This document shows positions 15,074 to 22,564 of a DNA stretch of 32,557 bases, in pieces. A program made the position numbers and the translations under genes. Below the pieces are notes generated by a model. It did no database searches and was not told the DNA's origin. It worked only from the letters and a program-made list of their open reading frames with translations. Location: assembly GCA_013288235.1 (NCBI GenBank), contig JABDCF010000041.1, positions 1-32,557 of the forward strand. The letters are read 5' to 3'. This DNA comes from Bacteroidota bacterium. GTDB taxonomy: Bacteria > Bacteroidota > Bacteroidia > Sphingobacteriales > Sphingobacteriaceae. Each line of letters starts with the position of its first letter. Positions within the stretch are counted from its first letter, which is position 1.

Positions 15074-17248
15074 CTATTTAATAAACAACAACTCCCTGAA
15101 TTTAGGCAGTGGCCATAATGAATCGTCCACCAGTTGTTCCAGTTTATCAGCATGGTAGCGGATGGCCTGGAAAAATGGTTTTACTTTTTCATCATATTCA
15201 ATAGCTTTGTCGCGCGAGTCTTCAATTTTATTGGCTTTTTTACGTTCATCAACCATTGCTTCAATATCTTCTTTTATATGGTTAATGTGTTCAGCAATTT
15301 TATTGATAATATCTAACTGTGCTTTATAAGTGTCCTCGCTCAATCCAATACTCTTTAAACCTTTAACGTTTTCAACCAGCTTGGTTTGATAATCGATGGC
15401 AGCCGGTAAAATAATGTTAATGCCAAGCTCCCCAATAACACGGGCTTCAATTTGCAGCTTTTTATAAAAACTCTCTAATAAAATTTCATGGCGGGCATGG
15501 GCCTCCCGTTCAGTAAATACCCCGGTTTCAGCAAAAAGCAAACTCGTCTTATCTGACAAAAATGCGTCAAGGGCCTTCGGAGTAGTTTTTATATTCGGCA
15601 AACCTCTTATTGCTGCCTCTTTTTCCCACTCCTCACTATAGCCATTGCCTTCAAAACGTATATTTTTCGATTCCTTAATATACTTCTTGATCATAATCAG
15701 TAGCGCTACATCTTTTTTTTCGCCTTTTTTTATCAGTTTATCAACATCATATTTAAACTTTCTCAGCTGATCGGCTACGATCAGGTTCAATATGGTCATC
15801 GGGCTTGCTGAATTTTGTGAGGACCCAACAGCGCGTAACTCGAATTTGTTGCCGGTAAAAGCAAATGGCGATGTACGGTTACGGTCGGTGTTATCTTTTA
15901 GTATCTGCGGGATTTTCGGAATGCCCTGCCATAATAAAGCGTCGTCTTTTATTTTTTTGCTGATCCTTGATGTTTCTATCTCATCAAGCACATCACTAAG
16001 CTGGGTGCCTAAAAATATAGATATTATAGCTGGCGGAGCTTCATTGGCGCCCAAACGATGGTCATTATTAACTGAAGCAATAGATGCCCTTAGCAAATCG
16101 GCATGCTCGTAAACAGCCTTTATAGTATTTACAAAAAAGGCGAGGAACATTAAGTTATTTTTGGGCGTTTTACCAGGTGACAATAAATTTTTCCCGGTAT
16201 TGGTAATCATCGACCAGTTATTATGCTTCCCGGAGCCATTAATACCCGCGTATGGTTTTTCGTGCAGTAATACTTTAAAATTATGGCGTTTTGCTATCCT
16301 GTCCATCAGGTCCATCAATAACTGGTTATGATCTATGGCCAGGTTTATCTCTTCATAAATAGGGGCACATTCAAATTGCGATGGCGCTACTTCATTATGG
16401 CGGGTTTTTAAGGGGATGCCTAATAATAAGGCCTCCGTTTCCATATCCTGCATAAAAGCATATACCCGTTCAGGTATCGACCCGAAATAATGGTCTTCCA
16501 GCTGCTGGTTTTTTGCAGACATGTGCCCAAAAAGCGTGCGGCCGGTTAAATACAGATCGGGGCGGGCATTAAATAAGGCAATATCAACCAAAAAATATTC
16601 CTGTTCAATACCTAATGAGGCGTTAACTTTTTCAATGCTCTTATCAAAATAATGGCAAACATCTACAGCCGCTTTATCCAAAGCGCTCAAGGCCTTTAAT
16701 AAAGGCACCTTATAATCAAGCGCCTCGCCGGTATAGGAAACAAAAACAGTAGGGATACAAAGCGTGCGCGCCATAATAAACGCAGGGGACGATGGGTCCC
16801 ATGCCGTATATCCGCGTGCTTCAAATGTATTGCGTATACCGCCGCTCGGGAAGCTCGACGCATCAGGCTCCTGTTGCGCCAGCGCATCGCCCGAGAATTT
16901 CTCTATGGCACCCCCATCTGGGGTGGGCTCAAAAAAAGCGTCGTGCTTTTCGGCGGTTGTACCCGTAAGCGGTTGAAACCAATGCGTATAATGTGTGGCC
17001 CCTTTGCCCATTGCCCACGACCGCATGGCCGAAGCAACCTGCTCGGCAAGGTCACGCGGGATTGGCTCCCCCTTTTCAATAGAATTAACTATGCCCTGGA
17101 ACGCTTCCGTTGAAAGATATTCTTTCATTTTCTTTTTATCGAAAACATTAGCGGCAAAGAAGTCTGAAATTTTTGGAGAAGGTATTTTAACCTCCGGGAT
17201 CGACCGGGTTAAAACTGCCTGTAGTGCCTGGAATCGGATATTAGCCAT
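15074..17248 (-). CDS. glnN: Glutamine synthetase type III
   Basis: A 724-residue GSIII, which makes glutamine from glutamate, ammonia and ATP in the cytosol. The length is typical of GSIII and much longer than the ~470-residue GSI. Motifs include THWFQPLTG, EKHDAFFEP, the substrate-binding NGSGKHNNWSM, RHNEVAPSQFECAP, and NRTSPFAFTGNKFELRAVGS. The C-terminal region has the long helical segment of GSIII. I chose the ATG at 17248-17246 (MANIRFQALQAVL); a TTG at 17281 also opens the frame but adds 11 residues of leader sequence. It is divergent from the ammonium transporter across a 0.5-kb AT-rich spacer, consistent with joint nitrogen control. Confidence 0.95.
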   Translation of the reverse strand: MANIRFQALQAVLTRSIPEVKIPSPKISDFFAANVFDKKKMKEYLSTEAFQGIVNSIEKGEPIPRDLAEQVASAMRSWAMGKGATHYTHWFQPLTGTTAEKHDAFFEPTPDGGAIEKFSGDALAQQEPDASSFPSGGIRNTFEARGYTAWDPSSPAFIMARTLCIPTVFVSYTGEALDYKVPLLKALSALDKAAVDVCHYFDKSIEKVNASLGIEQEYFLVDIALFNARPDLYLTGRTLFGHMSAKNQQLEDHYFGSIPERVYAFMQDMETEALLLGIPLKTRHNEVAPSQFECAPIYEEINLAIDHNQLLMDLMDRIAKRHNFKVLLHEKPYAGINGSGKHNNWSMITNTGKNLLSPGKTPKNNLMFLAFFVNTIKAVYEHADLLRASIASVNNDHRLGANEAPPAIISIFLGTQLSDVLDEIETSRISKKIKDDALLWQGIPKIPQILKDNTDRNRTSPFAFTGNKFELRAVGSSQNSASPMTILNLIVADQLRKFKYDVDKLIKKGEKKDVALLIMIKKYIKESKNIRFEGNGYSEEWEKEAAIRGLPNIKTTPKALDAFLSDKTSLLFAETGVFTEREAHARHEILLESFYKKLQIEARVIGELGINIILPAAIDYQTKLVENVKGLKSIGLSEDTYKAQLDIINKIAEHINHIKEDIEAMVDERKKANKIEDSRDKAIEYDEKVKPFFQAIRYHADKLEQLVDDSLWPLPKFRELLFIK

Positions 17249-17794
17249 CAACTTAAAGTTTAAATAAAGGTTGGAGACCAAAATAAGAACTATACTTTAT
17301 ATTATGTACAATTTTTAAAGAATATAAGAAAAATGTTAATTTTTTTATAAAACAGGTGTGAAATTGGCGATAAAAATAAGTTTTAAGTATAAATTATCTA
17401 CTAAAAGTAGTTTTTAGCCTTGAATGGAATCATTTTTTTACAAATTTTGATAGATTTTATTTGTTTTAAACTAATAAAATTAAATAATTAACTGAAAATC
17501 TTTATAAAATCACTGTTGTTGTTTTTTGTATTGTGAAATACTCAAAAAATTGCCTGTATTTTTGTGTATTTTTATTATATTTATAAAAATTGTGTTTTTA
17601 ATGTTAATTTATTTGTCAGAAATTTGTTTTTGTTAAAATTCATCCATAATTTCAGGGAATAATTTATAAAAAGTATATAATTATTAAATTTTTGATAAAA
17701 AAATACAAAGAATAAGCAAAAATTCATTAAGCAATGCAAAACCACTAAATAACAATCATATCAATCAAACTAAATTAAACTAAACAAACAAACA
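17249..17794. promoter_or_regulatory. Very AT-rich divergent regulatory spacer, glnN / amt
   Basis: A 546-base spacer without an ORF, markedly more AT-rich than its surroundings and full of A- and T-runs. It contains a small perfect palindrome, CTACT-AAA-AGTAG (17398-17410). On the plus strand a TTG (17531-17533) and the -7 box TATTTTTG (17557-17564) are separated by 23 bases. That would give the transporter a leader of about 225 bases. I see no convincing minus-strand promoter for glnN and no known nitrogen-regulator site. It probably holds both promoters. Confidence 0.5.
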
Positions 17795-19447
17795 ATGAAA
17801 GTAATCTCTACAAAGTTCAACTTGCTCAGTTCAGTCCGACAACTGACACGTGAAAAATGGGCGCTGGGTGCGACCATTTTGGCGGGAAAAATGATAGGCC
17901 TTGGCCTTATCGTAATGGCCATTATGACCGTTCCCGGATTATTTGGTACATCTGCACATGCAGCAGTTGCTGCTAAAGCTGATACATCAGCACTTGAGCG
18001 GTCTTTACTCACCACAGCAACAAATTCGATAAATGCAATTAACACAACCTGGACGCTGGTTGCTGCTTTTTTGGTATTTGCCATGCAGGCAGGTTTTGTG
18101 ATGCTGGAAGTTGGCTTTGCGCGTAAACGCGAAACAGTAAACGTTTTGATGGAATGTATTTTTGATACTTGCCTTTGCGGTATTTTATTTTACGCCATTG
18201 GTTACGCGTTTATGTTTAGCTACGGTAATGGTTTTATAGGCTACCACTGGTTTTTCTTACAGGGCACCACTGGGGCGCCGTTTACAGGTGCGCCACTTAA
18301 CCCAGGCGATACTTACCTTGCCACAGGTGTTCCTATCATAGCACACTGGATATTCCAATACGCTTTTGCTGATACTTGCTCAACTGTAGTTTCTGGAGCG
18401 ATGATCGGTCGTACAGGTTTCCGCGGAGATATTCTTTACAGTATAGGTATTACAGGTTTCATTTACCCAATAATTGGCCACTGGGCCTGGGGACCTGATG
18501 GCTGGTTAGCTTTAATGGGTTCAGCAGGACACTTCTATACAAGCTTAGGCCAGGGCTTCCGTGATTTTGCCGGATCAACAGTAGTACACACTATCGGGGG
18601 TATGGCTTCGTTAGCGGGCGCTATTGTATTAGGGCCGCGTATCGGTCGTATTTTTGCACGGGATGGCGGCGGTATGCCACCTGCTCATAACTTACCAATG
18701 GCTGCTGTAGGCGGGTTTATACTTTGGTTTGGCTGGTACGGTTTTAACCCGGGCAGCTCGCTTTCGGCAATGGACTCGATAGGTATTGGCCGTATTGCTA
18801 CCAATACAACGCTTGCAGCTTGCGGCGGTGGTTTTACTGCTATGATGGCCGGCTTATGGTGGGGTTCAACCAAAGGTAAATTCGATTTAGGTTTCACCAT
18901 TAATGGTTTCCTTGCAGGCTTAGTGGCAATTACCTGCCCTTGTTATTGGGTTAGCCCGCTTGGCGCAACTATATTAGGTGGCGTAGCCGGTTTCGTTGTA
19001 TTTGGCGGCGTTAAAATATTAGAATATTTACGTATTGACGACCCTATCGGTGCTGTTCCGGTACACGGTTTTGCGGGCATATGGGGAACGCTTTCATTAG
19101 GCCTGTTTGCTACCGGCCAGTTCGGTGTTACCGGCCCAACCGGTGCTGATAACACAGCCCCTAATATTGTAAAAGGTTTATTTTACGGTGGCGATGCCAG
19201 CGTATTAAAAGCACAGGCATTAGGTACTTTCACCATCGCAATATCTGTTTTTGTGGTAACCTGGATAATGATGAAGCTGATAATGTTATTGCCTCATCCA
19301 TGGAAGCTGCGTGTTGAAGCAAAAGGCGAAACAGGCCCCGGAGGTTTGGATATGTTCGACCACGGCGCTTCAGCTTATGATTACGAAGACGGCGGCGATG
19401 TTAGCTTAAGCGGCTTATTCGAAAAAGACTCAAAAGTAACTGCCTGA
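17795..19447 (+). CDS. amt: Ammonium transporter (Amt family)
   Basis: A 550-residue inner-membrane ammonium transporter. An N-terminal segment of ~80 residues has one hydrophobic helix ending in SAHA, possibly a cleaved signal peptide. The Amt core then begins at INTTWTLVAAFLVFAMQAGFV. The twin pore histidines are recognisable as His265 (STVVHTIGG) and His424 (VPVHGFAGIWG), and the Amt signature DFAGSTVVHTIGGMASLAG is intact. The hydrophilic C-terminus (FDHGASAYDYEDGGD) is short. The RKRETVNVLMECIFD segment suggests a branch distant from E. coli AmtB. No GlnK gene follows; a porin gene does. Divergent glnN and this gene form an uptake-and-assimilation pair. Confidence 0.95.
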   Translation: MKVISTKFNLLSSVRQLTREKWALGATILAGKMIGLGLIVMAIMTVPGLFGTSAHAAVAAKADTSALERSLLTTATNSINAINTTWTLVAAFLVFAMQAGFVMLEVGFARKRETVNVLMECIFDTCLCGILFYAIGYAFMFSYGNGFIGYHWFFLQGTTGAPFTGAPLNPGDTYLATGVPIIAHWIFQYAFADTCSTVVSGAMIGRTGFRGDILYSIGITGFIYPIIGHWAWGPDGWLALMGSAGHFYTSLGQGFRDFAGSTVVHTIGGMASLAGAIVLGPRIGRIFARDGGGMPPAHNLPMAAVGGFILWFGWYGFNPGSSLSAMDSIGIGRIATNTTLAACGGGFTAMMAGLWWGSTKGKFDLGFTINGFLAGLVAITCPCYWVSPLGATILGGVAGFVVFGGVKILEYLRIDDPIGAVPVHGFAGIWGTLSLGLFATGQFGVTGPTGADNTAPNIVKGLFYGGDASVLKAQALGTFTIAISVFVVTWIMMKLIMLLPHPWKLRVEAKGETGPGGLDMFDHGASAYDYEDGGDVSLSGLFEKDSKVTA

Positions 19448-19464
19448 TAAGCAATTAATATATA

Positions 19465-19526
19465 CCCTTGTGTGGTTGGTTAGTTTATTCAAAAATTACC
19501 ACCCATTGTAACCAACTGCACAAGGG
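19465..19526 (+). terminator. Terminator-like hairpin after amt
   Basis: Arms CCCTTGTGTGGTTGGTTA (19465-19482) and its near-complement (19509-19526) pair at 16 of 18 positions around a 26-base loop, followed by TTTCTTT. It lies 17 bases after the amt stop, so the porin may be transcribed separately or by read-through. Confidence 0.65.
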
Positions 19527-19667
19527 TTTCTTTACTAACAATAAATTTTACTTATAAACTTGCCTGACTAAGCTTAATATGGTCAGGACAGGGGGCTTTT
19601 GTGCCTTTATTTTGTCAATCAATCAAACCAAACTATTAATAAACAATCTTTCAATCAAATCATTATC

Positions 19668-20747
19668 ATGAACAAAAAACTTTTACTTTTAATATTTGCA
19701 GTATCAGCATTTTGCTTATCCTCACAAGCGCAGGATACGATCAAGACCACAGGCGATGCTCCCCTTGTACTTAGCGGCTCGGTAGATACCTATTTTAAAA
19801 CCGACTTTTCGGGCCATGGCAATATACCCACATCTTTTGCCAATGAAAATAGCTCAATCTCTATTGGGATGATCGATCTTGGTTTAAAAAAATCAGTTGG
19901 TAAAGCATCATTTGTTGGTGAGTTATCATTCGGGCCACGCGGACAGGAGCAATCTTTACCGGATGGTTCAAACAAAGCCGACCCTATTTATACCCCGGGT
20001 GTTTCAAGCTACCACATCCAGAACTTGTATGTATCATATAATGTAACGGATAAATTTAACCTTACAGGTGGTTATATGTCAACCTTTATAGGATACGAAG
20101 TTATCAGCCCTGCTGCCAACTTTAACTATTCTACTTCGTACCTGTTCACCAATGGCCCGTTCCAGAATGCAGGTTTCAAAGCAACCTATACTTTCTCGGA
20201 TAAAGTTAGCTTAATGGCCGGTATCTTTAATGATTACTGGAATACTTACCAATCATTAGGCGGAAGAGTGAATACATTTGGTGCACAATTAACTGTTACG
20301 CCTGTAAAAAACTGGACTGCTTATCTTAACGTTGCTGCCGGCCCGCAATCAGGAACGGAATTTGACCTTACAACTGCCTATCAAATTACAACCGCCTTTA
20401 AATTAGGCTTAAACTATGCTGACTTTTCAGCGCCAACAGGATTAAGCGGAGGCTTTTCCGGCGTTGCATTATATCCACAGTTAGCCGTGTCAAAAGTGGT
20501 TACTTTAGGCCTTAGGGGTGAATATTTCACTACCAAAACCGGAACATGGACAACTACCGCCGGCCCTGCCCCTGGTGACTCAGTTACCGGCCTGACTGCT
20601 ACAGCGAATATCAAAACTGGCCCGTTAACACTGATCCCTGAGATCAGGCTTGATAACAGCTCGAAAAATACAATGTTTACTGATGGCGGCGGCTTGCCTA
20701 CAAGCTCAGCTACACAGTTTGTATTGGCTGCTGTTTACGCATTCTAA
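19668..20747 (+). CDS. Outer-membrane beta-barrel porin, BBP2/OmpL-like
   Basis: A 359-residue predicted outer-membrane barrel with a signal peptide (MNKKLLLLIFAVSAFCLSSQAQ). Alternating amphipathic strands run throughout (LSGSVDTYFKTDF, VGELSFGPRG, IQNLYVSYNVTDKFNLTGG, TFGAQLTVTPVKNWTAYLN). It ends in an aromatic residue, FVLAAVYAF, as barrels do. The overall pattern fits the putative beta-barrel porin-2 family. The ATG at 19668 is chosen because it starts the signal peptide; the frame is open from 19599. Lying downstream of amt and near glnN, it may serve as an outer-membrane route for small nitrogen solutes, but that is inference from context. Confidence 0.85.
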   Translation: MNKKLLLLIFAVSAFCLSSQAQDTIKTTGDAPLVLSGSVDTYFKTDFSGHGNIPTSFANENSSISIGMIDLGLKKSVGKASFVGELSFGPRGQEQSLPDGSNKADPIYTPGVSSYHIQNLYVSYNVTDKFNLTGGYMSTFIGYEVISPAANFNYSTSYLFTNGPFQNAGFKATYTFSDKVSLMAGIFNDYWNTYQSLGGRVNTFGAQLTVTPVKNWTAYLNVAAGPQSGTEFDLTTAYQITTAFKLGLNYADFSAPTGLSGGFSGVALYPQLAVSKVVTLGLRGEYFTTKTGTWTTTAGPAPGDSVTGLTATANIKTGPLTLIPEIRLDNSSKNTMFTDGGGLPTSSATQFVLAAVYAF

Positions 20748-20769
20748 AAGCGGGCCAAAAATTTTATTT

Positions 20770-20803
20770 AAAAGCCGTTGCCGATTTATCGGGAGCGGCT
20801 TTT
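20770..20803 (+). terminator. Terminator after the porin gene
   Basis: A stem AAAAGCCG (20770-20777) / CGGCTTTT (20796-20803) continues after a small internal loop into CCGA/TCGG. The hairpin ends only 11 bases before the ATG of the next gene, and its T-run merges into TATCTTTA (20803-20810), a one-mismatch TAnnTTTG box. Confidence 0.8.
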
Positions 20804-20814
20804 ATCTTTATGGC

Positions 20815-21390
20815 ATGAAAATAACTATAGTCGCTTTAATTTGCATCCTGTTTGGTAAAGTCACCTTCGCCCAGCAAGACCTGTTATCATTTGATGAACA
20901 TAATAAATACATCTATTACCAGGTAGCAGATGTACCTGGGCTGTCAGTTGATACATTGCATACCCGCGGAATAAATTTTTTAAAAGCATACTATCCTAAA
21001 ATAAAGCTTAAACCGGTGGCTGACGGGAAAAATATCGCGGCAGAAGGGAAGTTTTTATCTTATGGCGGTACTTCAGTTTTGAAGCATGAAAAAGGGGAGG
21101 TAACCTTTACGCTAAATATTGAATTTAAAGATCAAAAATATCGCTTCTGGCTAACCGACTTTGTTTTTACGCCCTATCAGCGCGACAGATACGGGAATTT
21201 TGTGCCGCAACAGGGCATTGATATCCCATTAGAAAATGCCGCATCGAAATTTGAAAAAAAAGATGTTGATGCTTACCTGGACGAGACAGGGGCCTTTTGC
21301 AAACAATTTGGCGATAGGTTGAAACAATTTATATTAAATGTGCCAAAAAAAGAAGAAGTTGTTAAAAAAGTAGTGACTGATAAGTGGTAA
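20815..21390 (+). CDS. DUF4468-like secreted protein
   Basis: A 191-residue protein with a signal peptide (MKITIVALICILFGKVTFAQ). The mature part has a pattern resembling DUF4468 (TBP-like fold): RGINFLKAYYPKIKL, then GKFLSYGGTSVLKHEKGEVTFTLNIEFKDQKYRFWLTDFVF, written here only by its ends, then long C-terminal helices (DVDAYLDETGAFCKQFGDRL). The function is unknown; the location is periplasmic or surface. I chose the ATG at 20815 because it opens a clean signal peptide. The frame is open from 20650 inside the porin gene, but that part is shadow sequence. Its start lies immediately after a terminator hairpin, so expression needs its own very short leader. Confidence 0.75.
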   Translation: MKITIVALICILFGKVTFAQQDLLSFDEHNKYIYYQVADVPGLSVDTLHTRGINFLKAYYPKIKLKPVADGKNIAAEGKFLSYGGTSVLKHEKGEVTFTLNIEFKDQKYRFWLTDFVFTPYQRDRYGNFVPQQGIDIPLENAASKFEKKDVDAYLDETGAFCKQFGDRLKQFILNVPKKEEVVKKVVTDKW

Positions 21391-21394
21391 ACGT

Positions 21395-21510
21395 AAATAC
21401 ACAATGTTGCATTTATTGATAAATTATTAAGAAACAGCCCTTTCGATTGTAAAATACACAATGTTGCATTTCGTTGATTGAAATAATGCTAAATGTTACA
21501 ATGTTGCAAT
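21395..21510. repeat. Three copies of ACAATGTTGCA upstream of tonB
   Basis: Copies lie at 21395-21414 and 21452-21471 (both exactly aaatacacaatgttgcattt), and a shorter one at 21496-21510. The core ACAATGTTGCA starts at 21401, 21458 and 21498. In the first two copies AATG-TTG-CATT is itself a small palindrome. This spacing and composition suggest binding sites for a regulator of tonB. Confidence 0.7.
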
Positions 21511-21569
21511 AAAACAGCAATATTAAATATGTTGATGGCGTTATAAAGTAAAATTTAATTTCAATCAAC
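21473..21569. promoter_or_regulatory. Inverted repeat ending at the tonB start codon
   Basis: GTTGATTGAAAT (21473-21484) and its exact complement ATTTCAATCAAC (21558-21569) bracket 73 bases; the right arm touches the ATG at 21570. If transcribed, the pair could fold and sequester the start region. The third ACAATGTTGCA site lies inside the loop. Confidence 0.55.
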
Positions 21570-22391
21570 ATGCTTATCTCAAAATTTGATTTGTACAAGC
21601 CCGAGTGGCTCGAGCTTGTATTCGACGACCGTAACAAAGAGTACGGCGCTTATGAACTTCGGCAGCACTATGCCAAAAACATGATTGTGGCCATGGGTAT
21701 TACTTTCTTTTGCATAAGTTTATTATGCGGGGCGAGTATAATATTCAGGGCGGCTCCGCGTGATGTAGTGACACCGGTATCAATTGATCCAACGATAAAA
21801 ATTTTACCTCCGCCGGTTGCGCCTATTAAACATCCGGATCCGCCAAAACCGCTAAGGGCAACACCTCCGACGCATCCAATAGCTACCATAAAAGATCCGC
21901 CGCCGGTTGTTGTAGATGACCAACACGCAGTGAAACCAATTGTAAACGACAAAATACAAGGCGCCATTGGCCCTGTAGATATCAAAGGCCCGGCTGGCCC
22001 GCCCAGTACGCTACCAGATCCGAATCCAGGAACAAGTGCAGCGCCAGGGCCCGATGAAACAATACATAGCATTGGCGGTCTTGATGTTATGCCGGAACCC
22101 GTTGGCGGAGAGAAAGCATGGGCTAAGTTTTTAAATAAAAACTTAAGGTTTCCGTACGCAGCCCAGGAAGAAGGCGTTAGCGGCAGGGTTATATTGAGTT
22201 TTGTTATTGAAAAAGATGGAAGTTTATCAAACATAACAATAGAACGCCAGGCCGGTCATGGCTTTGATGAAGAAGCGTTGCGCGTGCTGAAAATAGCAAA
22301 AGCCTGGAAACCGGGTATGCAAAACGGCCAGCCGGTAAGGGTTAGGTATGATATTCCTATTAATTTCCAGTTGTCTTCGGATAATAACTGA
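21570..22391 (+). CDS. tonB: TonB-family energy transducer
   Basis: A 273-residue TonB protein coupling the proton motive force to outer-membrane receptors. The N-terminal cytoplasmic part, WLELVFDDRNKEYGAYELRQ, is typical of Bacteroidota TonB. It is followed by a membrane helix at about residues 40-60 (IVAMGITFFCISLLCGASII) and a long Pro-rich periplasmic spacer (~70-165). The C-terminal TonB domain follows (~175-268), with FLNKNLRFPYAAQEEGVSG, VILSFVIEKDGSLSNI, FDEEALRVLKIAKAWKPG and RVRYDIPINFQL. exbB and exbD are not adjacent. It could serve the Oar-like receptor at 8878. The long minus-strand ORF inside (21668-22234) is a shadow of the Pro codons. Confidence 0.93.
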   Translation: MLISKFDLYKPEWLELVFDDRNKEYGAYELRQHYAKNMIVAMGITFFCISLLCGASIIFRAAPRDVVTPVSIDPTIKILPPPVAPIKHPDPPKPLRATPPTHPIATIKDPPPVVVDDQHAVKPIVNDKIQGAIGPVDIKGPAGPPSTLPDPNPGTSAAPGPDETIHSIGGLDVMPEPVGGEKAWAKFLNKNLRFPYAAQEEGVSGRVILSFVIEKDGSLSNITIERQAGHGFDEEALRVLKIAKAWKPGMQNGQPVRVRYDIPINFQLSSDNN

Positions 22392-22411
22392 GGTGATAGG
22401 ATTTGTGAATG

Positions 22412-22525
22412 AAGGTTAGTGGTTAGTTTGGCAGAGCTAACCCTAACCTTTAATTATTTATAAACGTGTTTGAGAAAAACTAAAGCTAACCTTTCACCTT
22501 TACCCTTTCACCTTTCACCTTTTTT
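22412..22525. repeat. AAGGTTAG hairpin and TTTCACC repeat between tonB and purL
   Basis: A stem-loop of AAGGTTAGTGGTTAG (22412-22426) with CTAACCCTAACCTT (22437-22450) follows tonB and may terminate it. Further on (about 22492-22525) CTTTCACC/CTTTACC words repeat four to five times directly upstream of the purL -7 box, giving a pyrimidine-rich plus strand. Confidence 0.6.
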
Positions 22526-22527
22526 CG

Positions 22528-22535
22528 TAATTTTG
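22528..22535 (+). promoter_or_regulatory. Candidate -7 box for purL
   Basis: TAATTTTG matches TAnnTTTG and lies 29 bases before the chosen TTG start at 22565, giving a leader of roughly 25 bases. No TTG is seen at the -33 distance. Confidence 0.45.
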
Positions 22536-22564
22536 TGCTTCCTTTCAAAATAAAAAATAACACA

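Noticed and set aside
20650..20814. N-terminal extension of the DUF4468-like protein overlapping the porin gene
   Set aside because: The extension is out-of-frame porin coding sequence plus a terminator hairpin, and a proper signal peptide starts at 20815.
21668..22234. 188-residue minus-strand ORF inside tonB
   Set aside because: Its Gly/Ser-rich composition is the reverse complement of the Pro-rich TonB spacer codons. The plus-strand gene is certain.
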